From: Acanthopleura granulata
Lineage: Eukaryota > Mollusca > Polyplacophora > Chitonida > Chitonidae
Assembly: GCA_016165875.1 (NCBI GenBank)
Contig: JABBOT010000004.1
Span: 21,668,007 to 21,732,006 of the forward strand
DNA length: 64,000 nt
Reading direction: 5' to 3'
Shown here: piece after piece, positions 61,001 to 64,000 of the stretch
Layout of the letters: every line of letters begins with the position of its first letter
Numbering within the stretch: position 1 is the first letter of the stretch
Notes under the pieces: model-generated
What the model saw: only the letters and a program-made list of their open reading frames with translations
The model's database searches: none
What the model was told of the DNA's origin: nothing
Program-made: the position numbers and the translations under genes

Positions 61001-63687
61001 GATACAGTATCGATGTAGTGCACATTGGTGCCTCGTCGATGTAATACAAGTTTAGCGATGCCATGTCATCGTAATGGACAGATATGTAATGTCAATATAA
61101 TGGAGAGAATGCCTGGTGGATGTAATAGGCAGAGATGAAGTATGGAGGTAATGTAAGCTCAGTACTGCCATGTCAATGTAATGGACAGAGATGTAGTGCC
61201 GATGTAATGGGCAGAGATCAAGTATGAATGTAATGTAACCTCAGTGATGCAATGTCAATGTAATGGAGAGGGATACAATGTCAATGCATTGGGCAGAATT
61301 GGCTTGTCCTTGTAATGGTAGGTCATTGATGCCTTTCAATATAGTGGGAAGACATGCAATGTCGATGTAATGGGTGAACTCGGGTTGTCGGTGCTTGTAA
61401 AGGTAACTAGTGATGCCATGTCAGTGTAATGGATAGCGATGTAATGGATGTCGATGCAATGCCAATATAATGGGTAGAACTGGGTTGTCGATGTAATGAA
61501 AGGTCAGTAAGTGTAATGGACAGAGGTGGAATATCGATGTAATGAACAGAGATGCAATGTCAATGCAATGAGGAGAATTCGCTCCTCGGTGTAATGGTCA
61601 ATGATGCCATGTTGATGAAATGAACAGAGACGCAAGATCGATTTAATGGACAGAGATGTGATCTCTACGTAATGGACGGAATGGGTTTGGCGGTGTAATG
61701 GAACGTCAGTGATGCCATGCCAGTGTAATGGACATGGCGATATAACATGGATGTGATGGACAAAGATGCAATGTCAAAGTAATGGACAGAAATGTCTTGT
61801 CCATTGAATGGACAATGATGTTACGTTAATGTAATAGACAGTGAAGCAAAATTAATGACATGCAATGTCATGTCCTTTGTAATGCTGTGATGATATGTCC
61901 TATTAATTGGTAATGATGTCATACCGAGATATTGGGAAGCAAATACTGTGTCCGCGTAAAGCGAAGAGGTACCATGTCTGCGCAATGGGAAGCGATGTCA
62001 AAATAATGGGTAGTAATGCCGTGTCCATGTAATAGGTAGTAATGCCATGACAAAGTATTGAGAAGTGATGTCCCATCAATGTAATGGGAACTGATGCCAC
62101 ATCAGTGTAATGACAGGTGATGCCATGTCCGCGTAAAGGAGGGTGATATCATGGCGAGGCAGTGAGCAGTGGTAATGAGAAGTGACATTATGTCCAAGTA
62201 ATGAGTACTAACACGTGTATGGTGTCCAATTAATGGGAAGTGATGCCATGTCCACGTAATGTGCTGTGATGCCTTGCCGAGGAATCGGGTAGCGAAGCCA
62301 AGACGATGTAATGGCCAATGAACTGTAAGAAGATGTTAATAAAAAAAACACAAATACGTAGCATATCCCGGCTACTTATAATTAAGTCCCTCATAATTCT
62401 CCCTTCACTTTTCGCAACACATTGTTATCTCTGCTGGTCCATTCTCACGAGATCTCGTATGCGTGTCTACATGTATTTATGGGCTATGCATGGTAATCTG
62501 TCTGTACCACGACTGAACACGTTGCATTACTCGCCCCCTTGACCTGCGACTTTGTCATGGTCGAAATTTTAGTTCGTTCAGGGTAATTATGGTTTCATGC
62601 TACGTCGGTAATATTTCAGCCATGTCGTGGTGAGCATGTATTACAGAGAAATGTTTATGTTGGAGTTTTCGTTGCTGTTATAAATGTAACCTTACTGTAT
62701 TGTGCATGCAAAGAATGTGGGCACAACAAAATAATCCTTATATCTACAAGGAGACCAAATTAATCCATTCGTCTCAGGAATGTACAAAGAAGCCGAAGTA
62801 TTCCGATGATTCCTTGTGTTAACCTAATTATGGAATCTGAGACATTCGACGGCCAGAAAGATAAATGGTTATTGGTTACATTACGACTATAACTGAAACG
62901 CCTCCAAACAAACGTGTGAATATTACAACATACATGTAATCGTTTGTGCATCTTTAAAGGAATACAAAATTGTCGTCGATTGGCTGGTGTGAGAAATCCA
63001 GACGATGCCTAGGTTAAGCAAAATTTTAGATACCATACTTCTATCCAAGCCTGCCTAAGGCTGTAGAATATAACCCAAGAAGTCTATTTCCACTGTCAGC
63101 CAATCAGGTCGACTCCGTATTCCTCCAAATTCAGTACCTGAAAGAAAATAAACTTGTTGTGTGCATGGCCCGTTCCAATACACATTATTTGGATCACACG
63201 ACAATCTTCTTCTGTAGCTCACTCCAAAACTATCTGTAGTTCGCTTTTACTGAAAACTAAAACGTGCCATATGCTGGAAAAAGACTGGGCATCTTTCTAA
63301 TAAGTCAGGGCAAAGCCACACTAGGCGTGATACTGGCCCAACTACAGCGTCTTCCACAACGACAAAGCTGATGATTAATGGCGCCATTCTTCTTTTCAGG
63401 TTATTAGGATGCTTATACATACCTCTTTGTAAATTTCTCTGGCAGTAGTCCGGCGATGCCTCTAAGTACACTAGATCCGACCTCGTGGGTCGTTTGTGGT
63501 TTTTATTAGCCACTATTAGTCCAGTGCCCGCTTGGTTCATCATTACCTGAGTGGCGCCATTGTATTTGGTTTTTAAATAATGGCCGACCCTGCGAAAGTC
63601 CTGCATAGCGAGCCAACAGGTGCGGATGGTACACGCGCCGCTGACCCCATGGCACTTACACTCCAGTTTCATGAAGCGTTTTACTGC
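57843..63687 (-). CDS. WNT2: Wnt ligand, best match WNT2, last two coding exons
   Basis: Secreted lipid-modified glycoprotein that binds Frizzled and LRP receptors. Two exons on the minus strand, 63687-63423 and 58063-57843, join in phase and encode the C-terminal 161 residues. The first has [20 protein letters not shown], with the Ser in CHGVSG that Porcupine acylates in Wnts, then [32 protein letters not shown] and [12 protein letters not shown]. The second has [33 protein letters not shown] and a closing Cys-rich module. WLAM.DFR, YNGA.QV.MNQ.GTG and SPDYC...GSLGTA point to WNT2 over other subfamilies. Upstream exons lie beyond the window. The gene converges on ASZ1, 12.2 kb away. Confidence 0.92.
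58064..63422 (-). other. WNT2 last intron (5.36 kb)
   Basis: Contains a TA run near 59366-59380, the minisatellite at 60985-62310 and otherwise unremarkable AT-rich sequence. I see no nested gene. Confidence 0.65.
60985..62310. repeat. Degenerate ~26-bp minisatellite in the WNT2 intron
   Basis: About 1.3 kb built on TGTAATGGACAGAGATGCAA plus TGTCAA, repeated many times (e.g. 61190, 61216, 61261) with units of about 26-30 bp, scattered substitutions and indels. TGTAATGG, CAGAGATG and GATGCCATGTC recur throughout. Confidence 0.9.
63423..63687 (-). CDS. WNT2: WNT2 penultimate exon
   Basis: Acceptor TTTTCTGGAG|GCA on the gene strand, donor AGAG|GTATGT; 88 codons plus one base. Carries the conserved [16 protein letters not shown] block and acylation-site Ser. 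The plus-strand segment 63688-64000 beyond it is intron. Confidence 0.94.
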
Positions 63688-64000
63688 CTCCAGAAAAGAA
63701 AAAGGAGAAACACATCAAACTATTATTAATATTTGACTGTGTTATTAATATTTGAAAGTGTTTCCATTCTGAACAGATTTTTACAAAGGTTCTGCAAGAA
63801 CCTGTAAAAATAGTATCATTGACCTCTGATTGTTTGTGCGTTTTTACCTGATCATCTTCATTTATACAGACCTACATTTGTATGATGTGTAACAGGATAA
63901 ATGTAGATTATTTTTATAACTTTTTCTAAATGGTAGGGTATTATTAGAAACTGAAGTATCCATACTTATCTCCCTAGCCTTCATCTGTAAACCATACATG

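Overview
This is a eukaryotic nuclear window: AT-rich DNA with short exons bounded by GT..AG (occasionally GC..AG) splice sites, multi-kilobase introns, tRNA-derived SINEs and minisatellites. The proteins and the two SINE families suggest a lophotrochozoan, most likely a mollusc; the exact taxon is an inference. Four genes could be reconstructed exon by exon, and in each one the reading phase closes at every junction.

Layout. (1) 499-24790, plus strand: the 3' 22 exons of an L-type (Cav1) voltage-gated calcium channel alpha1 subunit, running from IIIS5 to the stop codon. These exons give 1,114 residues; the 5' part lies upstream of the window. (2) 24791-33932: intergenic or 3' UTR sequence with SINEs and no supported gene. 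(3) 34115-37278, minus strand: complete NDUFA12, a mitochondrial complex I accessory subunit (4 coding exons, 140 aa). (4) 37279-37568: a 290-bp divergent promoter region shared with (5) ASZ1/GASZ, 37569-45678, plus strand (12 coding exons, 560 aa), a germline piRNA-pathway scaffold anchored in the mitochondrial outer membrane. (6) 45679-57842: 12 kb intergenic stretch with a 63-bp perfect inverted repeat 2.75 kb apart, duplications, SINEs and a degenerate repeat tract. (7) 57843-63687, minus strand: the last two coding exons of a Wnt gene, best matched to WNT2, separated by a 5.4-kb intron holding about 1.3 kb of degenerate 26-bp tandem repeats.

The genes do not form a functional unit. The strongest contextual signal is that ASZ1 and WNT2 are neighbours, as they are on human 7q31, which looks like retained bilaterian microsynteny. 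Other points of interest are the VTTL PDZ ligand ending the Cav1 protein, a 36-bp in-frame microexon in its C-tail, two GC-AG introns, a TISU/YY1-like element over the ASZ1 start codon, an ETS-type palindrome in the divergent promoter, and a 128-bp higher-order repeat built of 31-bp monomers in a Cav1 intron. I found no clearly new gene system.
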